A DNA stretch of 64,000 nt from Rhodoferax sp. BLA1 (GCF_013416775.1 NZ_SZVI01000009.1:1-64000); one strand, 5' to 3'. Positions 27,971 to 38,121 are shown, counted from the first letter of the stretch. Translations and numbers: made by a program. The notes: generated by a model not told the origin, from the letters alone.

Positions 27971-30900
27971 CTAGGCGCGCACGAGGTGCTCGTCGGCAGG
28001 GGCGTCGAGCCAATCCACCTTGTTCATCTTGCGCAGCACCACAAATTCATCGCGGTTGGTGCCAATGGTTCCGTAGTAGTTGAAGCCGTAGCTGAACTGC
28101 GCATAGCCGCCGATCATGTGGGTCGGTTTCAGCACAATGCGTGTCACCGAGTTGTGGATGCCGCCACGGCCACCCGTGATCTCAGAGCCCGGCATGTTCA
28201 CCAGTTTTTCCTGTGCGTGGTACATCATGCACATGCCGTTGCGTACGCGTTGGCTCACCACAGCGCGGGCGGTGAGGGCGCCATTGAGGTTGAACAGCTC
28301 GATCCAGTCGTTATCGACAATGCCAGCGCTTCGCGCATCGTCTTCGCTGATCCAGACAATCGGGCCGCCCCGGCTCAAGGTGAGCATGTGCAGGTTGTCG
28401 CTGTAGGTGCTGTGAATGCCCCATTTCTGATGTGGGGTGATGAAGTTCAGCGCTATTTCGGTGTTGCCGTTGGGCTTCACGTTCTGAATGCCGTGCGTGG
28501 TTTTTAAGTCCACAGGTGGTCGATAGCTGCTGAATCCCTCACCAAACGCCGTCATCCAGGGGTGGTCCATGTAGAACTGTTGCCGCCCGGTCAGGGTGCG
28601 CCAGGGGATCATCTCGTGCACGTTGGTGTAGCCGGCGTTGTAGGACACGGTCTCAGACTCAATGCCGCTCCAGGTGGGCGAGCTGATGATCTTGCGAGGC
28701 TGCGCCTGAATGTCCCGGAAGCGAATCTTTTCGTCCTCACGGTGAATGGCCAGATGCGTATGGTCCAGCCCGGTCTGTTTACCAAGGGCTTCCCAGGCTT
28801 TCACTGCGACATGGCCGTTGGTTTCGGGCGCAAACTGCAAAATGACCTCGCAGGCGTCGATGTCGCTGTCGATTTTGGGCATGCCGCAGCTTGCGCCCGG
28901 ATCTGTCACCAGGCCATTGAGCTCGCCGAGTTGTTTGACTTCAATCTGGGTGTTCCAGCTGATACCCTTGCCGCCGTTGCCCACCTTGTTCATCAGCGGT
29001 CCAACTGCTGTGAAACGCTTGAAAACGTTCGGGTAGTCGCGCTCAATCACGGTGAAGGTGGGCGCGGTTTTACCGGGGATCAGGTCAATCTCGCCCTTTT
29101 TCCACTCTTGCACACCAAAGGGTTGTGCCATTTCTGCCGGGGTGTCGTGCATGATGGGTGTCAACACCATGTCGCTCTCCACGCCAAGATGGCCCACACA
29201 CAGTTCGCTGAACTTCTGGGCAAAGCCCTTGTAAATGTCCCAATCGCTGCGTGATTGCCAGGCCGGATCCACCGCCACTGACAAGGGATGAATGAACGGG
29301 TGCATGTCGCTGGTGTTCATGTCGTTCTTTTCATACCAGGTGGCTGTCGGCAATACGATGTCTGAATACAGGCAAGTGGTGCTCATACGAAAGTCCAGCG
29401 TCACCACCAAGTCCAGCTTGCCCTCGGGGGCCTTGTCGTGCCACACCACTTCTTTGGGTTTGGCCTCTTCGACGCCCAGGTCTTTGCCCTGCACGCCGTG
29501 GGTGGTGCCCAGCAGATGTTTCAGGAAGTACTCGTGGCCCTTGCCGCTGGAACCCAGAATGTTGGAACGCCAGACAAACATGTTGCGTGGCCAGTTGTCG
29601 GGATGGTCTGGGTCTTCGCAGCTCATGGTTTGGCTGCCGTCTTTCAAACCTTTGATCAGATAGTCCTTGGGGTCCATGCTGGCCGCTGAAGCATCGCGCA
29701 CCAGTTGCAGCGGGTTGGTCTTGAGCTGGGGCGCACTGGGTAACCACCCCATGCGCTCGGCGCGTACGTTGTAGTCAATCATGCTGCCGCCAAACTGGGC
29801 TTTATCAGCCAAAGGAGACAGGATTTCATCAACCCCCACGGTTTCATAACGCCACTGATCCGTGTGGGCATAGAAAAAACTGGTGCTGTTCATTTGCCGA
29901 GGCGGGCGAATCCAATCCAACGCAAAGGCCAGCGCAGTCCAGCCGGTTTGGGGACGCAGCTTTTCCTGACCCACATAATGCGCCCAGCCACCGCCGCTTT
30001 GGCCAATACAACCGCACATCATCAGCATGTTGATGACACCGCGGTAGTTCATATCGGCATGGAACCAGTGGTTCATGGCCGCACCAATGATCACCATGGA
30101 TTTGCCATGGGTTTTGTCCGCGTTTTCGGCAAACTGACGCGCTACGGTGATGAGTTGCTCACGCGGTGTGCCGGTAATGCGCTCTTGCCAGGCTGGTGTG
30201 TAAGGTGTGTCATCGTTGAAGTCTTTGGCGGCCATTTCACCGGGTAGACCGCGCGCTACGCCGTAGTTGGCCACTTGCAGGTCAAACACGGTGGCCACCA
30301 GGGCTTCACACTTCTCACCCTCCTTGCCGAGAGAAATACGCTGCACGGGCACGGTACGTACCAACACGTTGTTGGCGGCATCTCCTGTGGCGTTGTTTGG
30401 GAAGTGCTCCGATACGATGCCACCAAAATACGGAAATCCGACCTTGGCCGTCTCCGCGCTGGCCTGTTCACCTTCCATCACGGTGAGTTTGAGTTTGACC
30501 GCCATGCCATGGCGTGCTTCTTTTGCTTCCAGGTTCCATTGGCCTTGGTCTGCGCGTCCGTCTGCACCCCATCTGAAACCAATGGCCCCATTGGGCAGCA
30601 CCACTTTGCCGCTCATGTCCAGCGCGACGGTTTTCCACTCCGGGTTGTTGGCTGCCCCGAGCTTGCCGTTGAAGTCCGACGCGCGCACGTAGCGGTCCGG
30701 CACCATCACGGTTTCACCACTGGGCAGGGTTTTCTCCTTGAGCATCACCAGCATGGGCATGTCGGTGTACCGACGCACGTAGTTGTCGAAGTATTCGCTG
30801 CGCGCTTTGCCACCGTCGGGGAAGTAAAACTCTTTCAGGATCACATGGCCCATGGCCATGGCCACGGCGGCGTCAGTGCCTTGCTTGGGTTTCATCCAGA

Positions 30901-31777
30901 TGTCGGACAGCTTGGCCACTTCAGAGTAATCGGGTGTCACGGCCACGGTCTTGGTGCCCTTGTAACGTACCTCGGTGAAGAAGTGGGCGTCAGGCGTGCG
31001 CGTTTGCGGCACGTTGGAACCCCAGGCGATGATGTAGCTGGAGTTGTACCAGTCCGCCGATTCGGGCACGTCGGTCTGTTCGCCCCAGACTTGCGGGCTG
31101 GACGGGGGCAAATCGCAATACCAGTCGTAGAAGCTCAGAGGTACGCCACCAATCAGGCCCAGATACCGGCTGCCAGCGGCATAAGACACCATGGACATGG
31201 CCGGAATCGGCGAAAAGCCGATGATTCGGTCAGGCCCATGCTGCTTGATGGTGTAGATGTTGGCGGCCGCCACCATCTCGTTGACCTCATCCCAGCCCGA
31301 ACGCACAAAACCGCCCATACCGCGCATGGTTTGGTAACTTTTGCGCTTGTCGTCAGATTGGGCGATTGAGGCCCAGGCCTCTACCGGCGCCATGGTTTGA
31401 CGGGCTTCGCGCCATAGTTTGAGCAAGCGACCACGCACCATCGGGTATTTGACGCGGTTGGCGCTGTACAAATACCAGCTGTAGCTGGCACCGCGGGCGC
31501 AGCCGCGTGGCTCGTGGTTGGGCATGTCCCAACGGGTACGCGGGTAATCGGTCTGCTGGGTTTCCCAGGTGACGATGCCACCCTTGACGTAAATCTTCCA
31601 CGAACAGGAGCCGGTGCAGTTCACGCCATGGGTGCTGCGCACAATTTTGTCGTGCGCCCAGCGGTCACGGTAGGCGTCTTCCCAGGTGCGGTCTTCGCCG
31701 GTGGTCACACCATGTTCACCCGAGAAAGATTCTCTGGGTTGCGAGAAGTAGGTGAGTCGATCAAGAAAGTGGCTCAT
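27971..31777 (-). CDS. narG: Respiratory nitrate reductase alpha subunit NarG
   Basis: 1268 residues, normal NarG length. It reduces nitrate to nitrite at a Mo-bis-MGD centre on the cytoplasmic side of the membrane. The FS0 [4Fe-4S] ligands are His50, Cys54, Cys58 (STHGVNCTGSCSW) and Cys93. The Mo-ligand region is ESADWYNSSYIIAWGSN, where the Asp is the molybdenum ligand in E. coli NarG. There is no Tat signal. It follows narK2 after 88 bp holding a dispersed palindrome. Confidence 0.98.
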   Translation of the reverse strand: MSHFLDRLTYFSQPRESFSGEHGVTTGEDRTWEDAYRDRWAHDKIVRSTHGVNCTGSCSWKIYVKGGIVTWETQQTDYPRTRWDMPNHEPRGCARGASYSWYLYSANRVKYPMVRGRLLKLWREARQTMAPVEAWASIAQSDDKRKSYQTMRGMGGFVRSGWDEVNEMVAAANIYTIKQHGPDRIIGFSPIPAMSMVSYAAGSRYLGLIGGVPLSFYDWYCDLPPSSPQVWGEQTDVPESADWYNSSYIIAWGSNVPQTRTPDAHFFTEVRYKGTKTVAVTPDYSEVAKLSDIWMKPKQGTDAAVAMAMGHVILKEFYFPDGGKARSEYFDNYVRRYTDMPMLVMLKEKTLPSGETVMVPDRYVRASDFNGKLGAANNPEWKTVALDMSGKVVLPNGAIGFRWGADGRADQGQWNLEAKEARHGMAVKLKLTVMEGEQASAETAKVGFPYFGGIVSEHFPNNATGDAANNVLVRTVPVQRISLGKEGEKCEALVATVFDLQVANYGVARGLPGEMAAKDFNDDTPYTPAWQERITGTPREQLITVARQFAENADKTHGKSMVIIGAAMNHWFHADMNYRGVINMLMMCGCIGQSGGGWAHYVGQEKLRPQTGWTALAFALDWIRPPRQMNSTSFFYAHTDQWRYETVGVDEILSPLADKAQFGGSMIDYNVRAERMGWLPSAPQLKTNPLQLVRDASAASMDPKDYLIKGLKDGSQTMSCEDPDHPDNWPRNMFVWRSNILGSSGKGHEYFLKHLLGTTHGVQGKDLGVEEAKPKEVVWHDKAPEGKLDLVVTLDFRMSTTCLYSDIVLPTATWYEKNDMNTSDMHPFIHPLSVAVDPAWQSRSDWDIYKGFAQKFSELCVGHLGVESDMVLTPIMHDTPAEMAQPFGVQEWKKGEIDLIPGKTAPTFTVIERDYPNVFKRFTAVGPLMNKVGNGGKGISWNTQIEVKQLGELNGLVTDPGASCGMPKIDSDIDACEVILQFAPETNGHVAVKAWEALGKQTGLDHTHLAIHREDEKIRFRDIQAQPRKIISSPTWSGIESETVSYNAGYTNVHEMIPWRTLTGRQQFYMDHPWMTAFGEGFSSYRPPVDLKTTHGIQNVKPNGNTEIALNFITPHQKWGIHSTYSDNLHMLTLSRGGPIVWISEDDARSAGIVDNDWIELFNLNGALTARAVVSQRVRNGMCMMYHAQEKLVNMPGSEITGGRGGIHNSVTRIVLKPTHMIGGYAQFSYGFNYYGTIGTNRDEFVVLRKMNKVDWLDAPADEHLVRA

Positions 31778-31800
31778 GGGTGTCCTCTCATAAATATATG

Positions 31801-31850
31801 TAAAAACAGGTTCTAGCCCTTTTTATACAAGGGTATGTAGCTATCTAATT
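31801..31850. repeat. Dispersed palindrome, copy 3 (narK2-narG gap)
   Basis: CTAGCCCTTTTTATACAAGGGTATGTAGCTATCTAATT shows the same AGCCCTT/AAGGG arms and TAGCTAT box as the other copies, in the orientation of copy 1. Confidence 0.7.
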
Positions 31851-31865
31851 AATAACAAATTCAAG

Positions 31866-33494
31866 TTAGGGGTTTTTGATCTCTGACCCAGCGCGCAGGT
31901 AAAACCACCAGTTCAGCACCAGACACAGGGCGTAGAAGATGGCAAAGCCGTACATCGCGATCTGCGGTGTGCCGGCCTTGATCTGCGCACCGATCACCAC
32001 CGGGGCGATGAAAGCGCCGTAAGCGGCGACCGCCGAAGTCCAGCCCAACACTGGGCCAGCTTGGGTACGGTCAAAAATCACACCGATGGTGCGGAAGGTT
32101 GAGCCATTACCAATGCCCGTGGCCGCAAACAACAGCACAAACAGCCACATAAACGTTGAAAAATACTGCTCTGGTGTGGCTGAGGCGTAGGCCTGCATCA
32201 TCACGTAACCCACCGCGCCCGAGGCCAGCACCATCACTGCCGAAATCACCTGGGTGACGATGGAGCCACCGAGCTTGTCAGAAATCCAGCCGCCAATCGG
32301 CCGAGTCAGCGCACCGACAAAAGGGCCAATCCAGGCATAGGTCAGTGCTGAGACTGCGTTCGGGTTCTTCAGTGTGTGCTGCATCACCCCTGCGGCATCG
32401 GGCACGTGGCTGATGCCGAAGATCACTGTGATCGACAGCGGCAGTGCCATCGAAAAGCCAATGAACGAACCAAAGGTAACGATGTACAGCACGGTCAGCG
32501 ACCAGGTGTGTTTGTTGCCGAAGATGGCGAACTGCTTGCTGATGTTGTCTTTCATGGCGCCAAAAGCGGTGAACTTCATCACCATCAGCGTGCTGAAAAT
32601 GATCAGCGGCATCGCCACCCACATGTTCAGCAGACCCAGGCCGGTGGGGGCGGGCAGGTACAGATACAGGCCCAGACCCGCAGGCACAAACGACAGGGTG
32701 TATATCCAGATGATCTTGAGAAACGCGCCGATGGCGCTGCCGGTGTTGGGCGACACGGTGGTCAGGTTGTTCATGCCGAACCAGGCCAGCGCCGACAGCG
32801 GGATCAACGACAGTAGCCAGGCAAAACCTGCGTTTTGGATCCAGGTGGGGGTGCCAGCAACAATCTTGCCGAGGATCCACCCGCTGTCTTTGGTCAGAAC
32901 CATGGACTCACCGCCGAAGCTGCCAAACAGGCTCATGGTCATGACGAGCGGAATCACGATCTGCATGGTGGTCACACCGAAGTTGCCCAGGCCAGCGTTC
33001 AGACCAAGGGCCGTGCCTTGCAGGCGTTTAGGAAAGAAGGTGCTGATGTTGGACATTGAGCTGGCAAAGTTGCCACCACCCACGCCCGACCACAGGGCCA
33101 TCAGCTGGAAGGTCCAGAGCGGCCACTCCGGGTGCTGCAGCACGATGCCGGTGCCGATGGCTGGAGCCAGCAACATGGCCGTGGTGAGGAAAATGGTGTT
33201 GCGCCCACCCGCCACCCGGATCAGGAACGAGGCCGGAATCCGCATGGTGGCGCCCGCCAGACCGGCGATGGCCGTCAGCGAGAACAGTTCGGCCTGGGAA
33301 AACGGGAAACCCAGGTTGAGCATCTGCACCGTGATGATGCCCCACATGCCCCAGACAGCAAAACCGCACAGCAGACAGGGAATCGAAATCCACAGGTTAC
33401 GGTAGGCGATTTTTTTACCCGTGCTTTCCCAGAAAGCCGTGTCTTCGGGGCGCCAGTCAGTCAGGTCGGCGGCGGAGGTTTTAGGGGAGGTCAT
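31866..33494 (-). CDS. narK2: NarK2-type nitrate/nitrite transporter
   Basis: 542 residues, major facilitator family, 12 or more membrane helices plus a long polar N-terminus (about 1-30). The NNP signature GGGNFASSMSNISTFFPK is present, as is the second-half TRPIGGWISDKLGG motif. NarK2-type proteins are thought to exchange nitrate for nitrite once respiration runs. It is 26 bp after narK1. The pair K1-K2 ahead of narG mirrors the Pseudomonas narK1K2GHJI order. Confidence 0.92.
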   Translation of the reverse strand: MTSPKTSAADLTDWRPEDTAFWESTGKKIAYRNLWISIPCLLCGFAVWGMWGIITVQMLNLGFPFSQAELFSLTAIAGLAGATMRIPASFLIRVAGGRNTIFLTTAMLLAPAIGTGIVLQHPEWPLWTFQLMALWSGVGGGNFASSMSNISTFFPKRLQGTALGLNAGLGNFGVTTMQIVIPLVMTMSLFGSFGGESMVLTKDSGWILGKIVAGTPTWIQNAGFAWLLSLIPLSALAWFGMNNLTTVSPNTGSAIGAFLKIIWIYTLSFVPAGLGLYLYLPAPTGLGLLNMWVAMPLIIFSTLMVMKFTAFGAMKDNISKQFAIFGNKHTWSLTVLYIVTFGSFIGFSMALPLSITVIFGISHVPDAAGVMQHTLKNPNAVSALTYAWIGPFVGALTRPIGGWISDKLGGSIVTQVISAVMVLASGAVGYVMMQAYASATPEQYFSTFMWLFVLLFAATGIGNGSTFRTIGVIFDRTQAGPVLGWTSAVAAYGAFIAPVVIGAQIKAGTPQIAMYGFAIFYALCLVLNWWFYLRAGSEIKNP

Positions 33495-33520
33495 GTCAGG
33501 CTTTCAAAGCGGAGGGGAGT

Positions 33521-34777
33521 TCAGGTGTGCGCGTGCAGGCGTTTGGACGGGTGACCCAGGTAGTCACCGGTGCGGACTTCGGTCCAGTACATCCAGATCA
33601 GCGAGACCCAGACCACGCCGTACATCAGCATGAACGCGCTGGAGCGGATGCCGGTGAAGTCCATCAGCGCGCCGAACAAAATCGGCAGCACAAAACCGCC
33701 CAGTCCACCGGCCAGACCGACCATGCCGCTGATGGTGCCGATGTTGTTGCCATAGTCGTCGCTGATGTATTTGAAGACACTGGCCTTGCCAAAGGCAAAC
33801 GCAATACCAAGGGTGAACATCAAGATGGTGAACACATAGACGTTCAAGCCGAGGTGGAAGGTTGTCGGGCCTGTCACAGTCATGATGGTGAAGTCGGTTT
33901 GCGGATAACTGAGCAAAAACAGGCAGACCCAGCTGACCCACATCACCCACCAAGTCATGGCGTGGGCCCCGTATTTGTCAGACAGCCACCCACCGACAGC
34001 ACGCAAGACACCGCCAGGCAGCGAGAAACAAGCAGCCAGCAAGGCGGCGGTGCGGATGTCCAGCCCAAATTCACCCACGTAGTACTGCACCATCCACAAG
34101 GACAGTGCCACATAGCCGCCAAAAACAATGCTGTAGTACTGACAGTATTTGATGACTTTGGGGTCTTTCAGCGTCTTGAGCTGGTCTTTGACGGTGACAT
34201 GGCTGGGCACAAGGTGGGCCGGGTCGCTGTGACTTAAGAACCAGAACAGAATCACCGTGCCCAGCATGATGGCGGCATACACCTGCGGCACCATGGTCCA
34301 GCCAAAACCCACAACCAACGCAGGTGCCAGAAACTTGTTGACCGCCGCGCCCGAGTTGCCCGCGCCATAGATGCCCATGGCAAACCCCTGCTGCTTTTTG
34401 GGGAACCAGCGCGCGACGTAAGGGGTACCGACCGAGAACGAGCCACCCGCCAGGCCGACAAATAGGCCAATCATCAGGTACTGCCAGTATTCGGTGGCGT
34501 AAGACATCATCCAGATGGCTGGCACCGTGCTGGCCATGAGCAGGGTCATCACAATGCGACCGCCGAACCTGTCGGTCCAGATGCCCAGCGGCACCCGAAC
34601 CAGCGAGCCGGTCAGCACCGGCATTGACATCAGCAAGCCAAACTGGGTGGCATTGAGGTCGAGTGCTTTTTTGATCGGAATGCCAATCACCGCAAACATC
34701 ATCCAGACCATGAAACACACGGTAAATGCCAGGGTACTGACGATCAGCACCGAGAGGGCTTGCCCTTTTTTGGTCAT
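33521..34777 (-). CDS. narK1: NarK1-type nitrate/proton symporter
   Basis: 418 residues, 12-helix MFS protein of the nitrate/nitrite porter family. Marks: RVPLGIWTDRFGGRIVM after helix 2, then the GGSFSVGTPYVARWFPKKQQG signature region and GNSGAAVNKFLAP. NarK1 is thought to start respiration by proton-driven nitrate uptake. First gene of the narK1K2G-cupin-HJI operon. Its promoter region holds a NarL site 112 bp upstream of the start. Confidence 0.92.
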   Translation of the reverse strand: MTKKGQALSVLIVSTLAFTVCFMVWMMFAVIGIPIKKALDLNATQFGLLMSMPVLTGSLVRVPLGIWTDRFGGRIVMTLLMASTVPAIWMMSYATEYWQYLMIGLFVGLAGGSFSVGTPYVARWFPKKQQGFAMGIYGAGNSGAAVNKFLAPALVVGFGWTMVPQVYAAIMLGTVILFWFLSHSDPAHLVPSHVTVKDQLKTLKDPKVIKYCQYYSIVFGGYVALSLWMVQYYVGEFGLDIRTAALLAACFSLPGGVLRAVGGWLSDKYGAHAMTWWVMWVSWVCLFLLSYPQTDFTIMTVTGPTTFHLGLNVYVFTILMFTLGIAFAFGKASVFKYISDDYGNNIGTISGMVGLAGGLGGFVLPILFGALMDFTGIRSSAFMLMYGVVWVSLIWMYWTEVRTGDYLGHPSKRLHAHT

Positions 34778-34888
34778 AGCAAAGTTTCCTTTTTGAAGGC
34801 TATGACTCTAGGTTTTGTTGCTTCGGAGTGGTATCCCTCTTTGGAGCGAGTGTTGTCACGCAATGGAACTATGCGAGCCGACCCGATG

Positions 34889-34904
34889 TAGTTCTAAAGA
34901 ACTA
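34889..34904. promoter_or_regulatory. NarL 7-2-7 binding site
   Basis: TAGTTCTAAAGAACTA fits the NarL consensus TACYYMT-N2-AKRRGTA at 12 of 14 positions, with symmetric mismatches (third position of each heptamer). It lies between narL and narK1, upstream of narK1. Rest of the 166-bp gap: no FNR box or clear -35/-10 pair found. Confidence 0.75.
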
Positions 34905-34943
34905 GCCAATGATTTTCCTGGCGGTTGTTTGCGCCAGGTCAAC

Positions 34944-35648
34944 TCAAAACACGCCTTGCTCTGAAGCCATCACGGCGGCGTGAACCCGGGAGCTAACACC
35001 GAGCTTTCGCAAAATATGCTGCACATGGATTTTGACGGTGGTCTCGACAATACCGAATTCGCGAGCGATTTCCTTGTTGCTGGCACCCCGGGCAATACCG
35101 CGCAAAACCTCCAACTCACGCGGTGACAGTCTGGCCATCACCGATTCAGCAAGGGGTGATTTTGCTGGGACCTGTTCGACCTGAGCGGGTTGAGCTGATT
35201 TACCCGGCGTACCCTTGAACGCCGCAACCAGTTTCCCCATCATTTCCGGGGCGATGCTGCTGCCGCCTTGAAAAGCGCGGTGCACCGCTGCCGTGAGCTC
35301 ATCGCCCTCCATGTTTTTGAGCAAGTAGCCACTGGCACCACCCTGTAACGCCGCTAACAGATCGTTCTCGTCCTCGCTGACGGTGAGCAGCAGAATGCAA
35401 GTTTGCGGTGCAACCTCAAGCAAGGAAGGAACGGCATCAACGCCGTTTACACCTGGCAAATGGTTGTCCAGCAAGATGACATCAGGTTGCAGTTCCTGGG
35501 CCTTGCGCAGCGCCTGACTGGCGTCTGCGGCATCTCCTACAACATTTAATTGTGGGTCGCGCGAAAGCAATGCAGTCAACCCTCGGCGAAACAAGGTGTG
35601 GTCGTCTACCACCAATATGCGGATAGGTGTTTCGTTGATGGATTTCAT
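34944..35648 (-). CDS. narL: Nitrate/nitrite response regulator NarL
   Basis: 234 residues. Receiver domain (about 8-125) with acidic pair Asp15-Asp16 and phosphorylation site Asp61 (VILLDNHLPG). LuxR-type helix-turn-helix at the C-terminus: LSPRELEVLRGIARGASNKEIA and VKIHVQHILRKLGV. It overlaps the narX stop by four bases, forming a narXL operon transcribed toward the nar structural genes. Confidence 0.94.
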   Translation of the reverse strand: MKSINETPIRILVVDDHTLFRRGLTALLSRDPQLNVVGDAADASQALRKAQELQPDVILLDNHLPGVNGVDAVPSLLEVAPQTCILLLTVSEDENDLLAALQGGASGYLLKNMEGDELTAAVHRAFQGGSSIAPEMMGKLVAAFKGTPGKSAQPAQVEQVPAKSPLAESVMARLSPRELEVLRGIARGASNKEIAREFGIVETTVKIHVQHILRKLGVSSRVHAAVMASEQGVF

Positions 35649-37585
35649 GGAAAACTCATGTTTGGGGCGTTCACGCCAAATGGACTGTCTCTACGGGATG
35701 GGTTGCTGGTGCTCGGATGCGCAGGTGATGGCAAGATCAAAATTACCGAGCTACCTCGAAAGGGCGTCGACACAATATCAATGTGAGCGCCAATACGTTG
35801 CGCTCGCTCGTTCATGATGCGCAGCCCCACATGGGTTTGGTCATGTTGATCAACGTCCGGGTTAAAGCCAATGCCGTCATCGCGCACCTCGAATCGCCAG
35901 GTCGGCTGTTGTTGTACATCCAGCCATGCCTGTGATGCATGCGCGTGTTTTCGCACATTCGATAAAGCCTCCTGGAGAATGTGTAGAACCTGGATTTGAA
36001 CGTCAGGTGCCAACGGCAATCCCTGACCCTGCATGCTCAGCGACGATTTGACGCCACTCTGAAGCTCAAATTTCTTGAGTGTGGTCGCCAGCGCGGGCTC
36101 GATGTCCTCGGCGTTGGTGCGGGTTCTAAAGTGCAGCAGCAGTTCACGCACATCGCCATAACTCTCCCTGACGCCTGCATCAATTTCTTCTAAAATTTTT
36201 GCCGTTTCATCGGCATTGCCGGACTTTGTGGCATCACGCATCAATTGCACTTGAATCTTCAGAAATGCCAACGATTGGGCGATGGAGTCGTGCAACTCAC
36301 GTGCCAGCAAATGGCGCTCCTGTGACACTGCAGCTTCTTTTTCCAGGGCGTTGAGACGCAAATTCTCCATGCCGCTGGCTAAATGACTGCACATCGCTTC
36401 AAAAAGTGATTTTTCAGCGGTTGTCGGGCTGATTTGTGCATGAAAAAACAGGTCCACTTCGCCCATGAAATTTCCATGCAATCGCACCGGAATAGTGACC
36501 AAGGTTTCAAAGCCTGCTTTGGCGCAGTCCGGTAGTTTGGCTGGGAAAAGATCCCGAATAGGGATCACACTTAAATCAGTACCTTGATCACTCGATCCAC
36601 ATAGACAATCTCCAGAGTAAATGCACTGCTCCTCATCCACCATGAAATCGGCCAAGCCATAGGTCGCGAGCAGCAGATAACGCAGCCCTCCTTGGCTGGA
36701 CCAGCGCAGGGCCACACCGTCCGCACGCGAAATTTTCGCCAGACTTTTGGTGAATTCCTGCGCCAGTGCATCGAGCGACGTCGCCTTGGTCACCAATGCT
36801 GTGACCTCATACAAACTCTCCAGTCGTTCAGACTTCTCCTGCAACAAAACTGTTTTGTCGGCAACCTTGCTCTCCAGGTTGCGATACATGGATTGCAAGT
36901 GTTCGGCCATGCCGTTGAAGCCTTCTGCCAGCGTGCCAAATTCATCGCTGGTGACACGTTCTACACGTGCCTCAAAATCTCCCAACTGGATTTTTTCAAT
37001 GGCTTGTTTAAGTTGTCCAACCGGTTCCAGTACAAACATGTACCCGGTATACAGCAGTGCGGTTGCGCCCAAGATGACAGCAGCCAACATACCCAACTGC
37101 AACAAGTGAAGCAGAGCAGTCCAATGTGCGATGTGCACCTCAATGCCATTTACAAAATGATCAATGTTGCTTGCAAATATCACCGTGTCATTGCGTAACT
37201 CGGCAAATGCAGTGGGGTTCGCATCTATCCAGCGTTTTTGGTATCGCACCCAATCAGCTTCCACAACAGCGAAACGTTGGATGGTTTCGTCGTCCCAAGG
37301 GACAAAAAGTGGTCGATTGGGATCCCCCTGTTTCATTGTCGCAATGCTGCGTTCAAACTCGGCGATCTGCTTTGGCAGTTGACTGGTTTCTTGCGTGCCG
37401 ATGGCGAGTGACATTCGGTAAGACTGCATACGCATACGGCCGGCTTCATTGACCGCTGCAGCGCCGCCTTCCAGTTGCCATGAAACCCAAAGAGTTGCGA
37501 TTGTGGCGAAGAACACCAACAGAATAAATGGTGTACCCACCATCAGCAGTTTGGCACCCAAGCTCCAATGTCGTGTTTTATTCAT
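35645..37585 (-). CDS. narX: Nitrate/nitrite sensor histidine kinase NarX
   Basis: 646 residues. Two membrane helices (about 13-36 and 162-186) enclose a periplasmic domain with the P-box NEAGRMRMQSYRMSLAI (46-62), the nitrate-binding element of NarX/NarQ. Then come HAMP (about 187-240), a GAF-like central module with Cys321, Cys327, Cys329 and Cys354 (the Cys cluster typical of NarX/NarQ), and HisKA_3 with His432 in LARELHDSIAQSL, followed by HATPase. The start at 37585 is close to an IS remnant. Phosphorylates NarL. Confidence 0.94.
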   Translation of the reverse strand: MNKTRHWSLGAKLLMVGTPFILLVFFATIATLWVSWQLEGGAAAVNEAGRMRMQSYRMSLAIGTQETSQLPKQIAEFERSIATMKQGDPNRPLFVPWDDETIQRFAVVEADWVRYQKRWIDANPTAFAELRNDTVIFASNIDHFVNGIEVHIAHWTALLHLLQLGMLAAVILGATALLYTGYMFVLEPVGQLKQAIEKIQLGDFEARVERVTSDEFGTLAEGFNGMAEHLQSMYRNLESKVADKTVLLQEKSERLESLYEVTALVTKATSLDALAQEFTKSLAKISRADGVALRWSSQGGLRYLLLATYGLADFMVDEEQCIYSGDCLCGSSDQGTDLSVIPIRDLFPAKLPDCAKAGFETLVTIPVRLHGNFMGEVDLFFHAQISPTTAEKSLFEAMCSHLASGMENLRLNALEKEAAVSQERHLLARELHDSIAQSLAFLKIQVQLMRDATKSGNADETAKILEEIDAGVRESYGDVRELLLHFRTRTNAEDIEPALATTLKKFELQSGVKSSLSMQGQGLPLAPDVQIQVLHILQEALSNVRKHAHASQAWLDVQQQPTWRFEVRDDGIGFNPDVDQHDQTHVGLRIMNERAQRIGAHIDIVSTPFRGSSVILILPSPAHPSTSNPSRRDSPFGVNAPNMSFP

Positions 37586-37702
37586 TGGCTCATTCTGAAC
37601 GCATTTTTGAACACTGTACCGGTCAAATTGAGACCGGGATATAGGTGAGTCCTCGGTACAGCACGGTAGTGAATCGCTCCGGTATTCCTGGAGGCTGGAT
37701 AG

Positions 37703-37967
37703 TTAGAGTGAAACCGGGGATTCAGTCTTCTGGGCGAGTTGCGGGTAGAAGCGGGCCTCCACCTCGACACGTGGAATATACCCAATAGGCTCCAGCAATC
37801 GATGGTCGTTGAACCAGTGCACCCACTCCAGGGTGGCCAGTTCCAATGACTCCTTGGTTTTCCAAGTGGCACGTCGGTGAATCAACGCGGCCTTGTACAG
37901 CCCATTGGTCGTCTCAGCCAGGGCGTTGTCGACCGAGGGCTCTCTACCCGCCTGGGTTAGGCGCTCT
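37703..37967 (-). pseudogene. IS3-family transposase (OrfB) C-terminal remnant
   Basis: An 88-residue open stretch reads [19 protein letters not shown] and ends after the segment [18 protein letters not shown]. This is the end of an IS3-type integrase-core transposase, whose full length is near 280 residues. It is stop-bounded upstream, and the usual GSxGDSY residues are missing between PSV and DNALAE, so a small internal deletion is also present. The rest of the 37586-38121 gap holds only the narX upstream region and the chemoreceptor promoter area. Confidence 0.85.
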
Positions 37968-38121
37968 TAGAAAAAGCTTTCAAAACAGGCACAGTCCGGG
38001 GGAAATGCCGGATGGTCGTCATTTTTACCGTGTGATAGTCTGGCGTGGCACCCGTCTGTCCAGGCGCGTGTCAAATCAAATTGGCCCCTGTGCGGGCCCA
38101 CCGTTAACAGGGAAGCATCGT

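Noticed and set aside
32374..33405. 343-codon plus-strand open frame inside narK2
   Set aside because: It is antisense to a clear MFS gene, rich in Pro/Arg/Met, and has no domain or ribosome site.
37582..37872. 96-codon minus-strand frame upstream of narX
   Set aside because: It is out of frame with the IS3 transposase remnant that explains this DNA, and its protein (Trp/Arg-rich) looks like a shadow.
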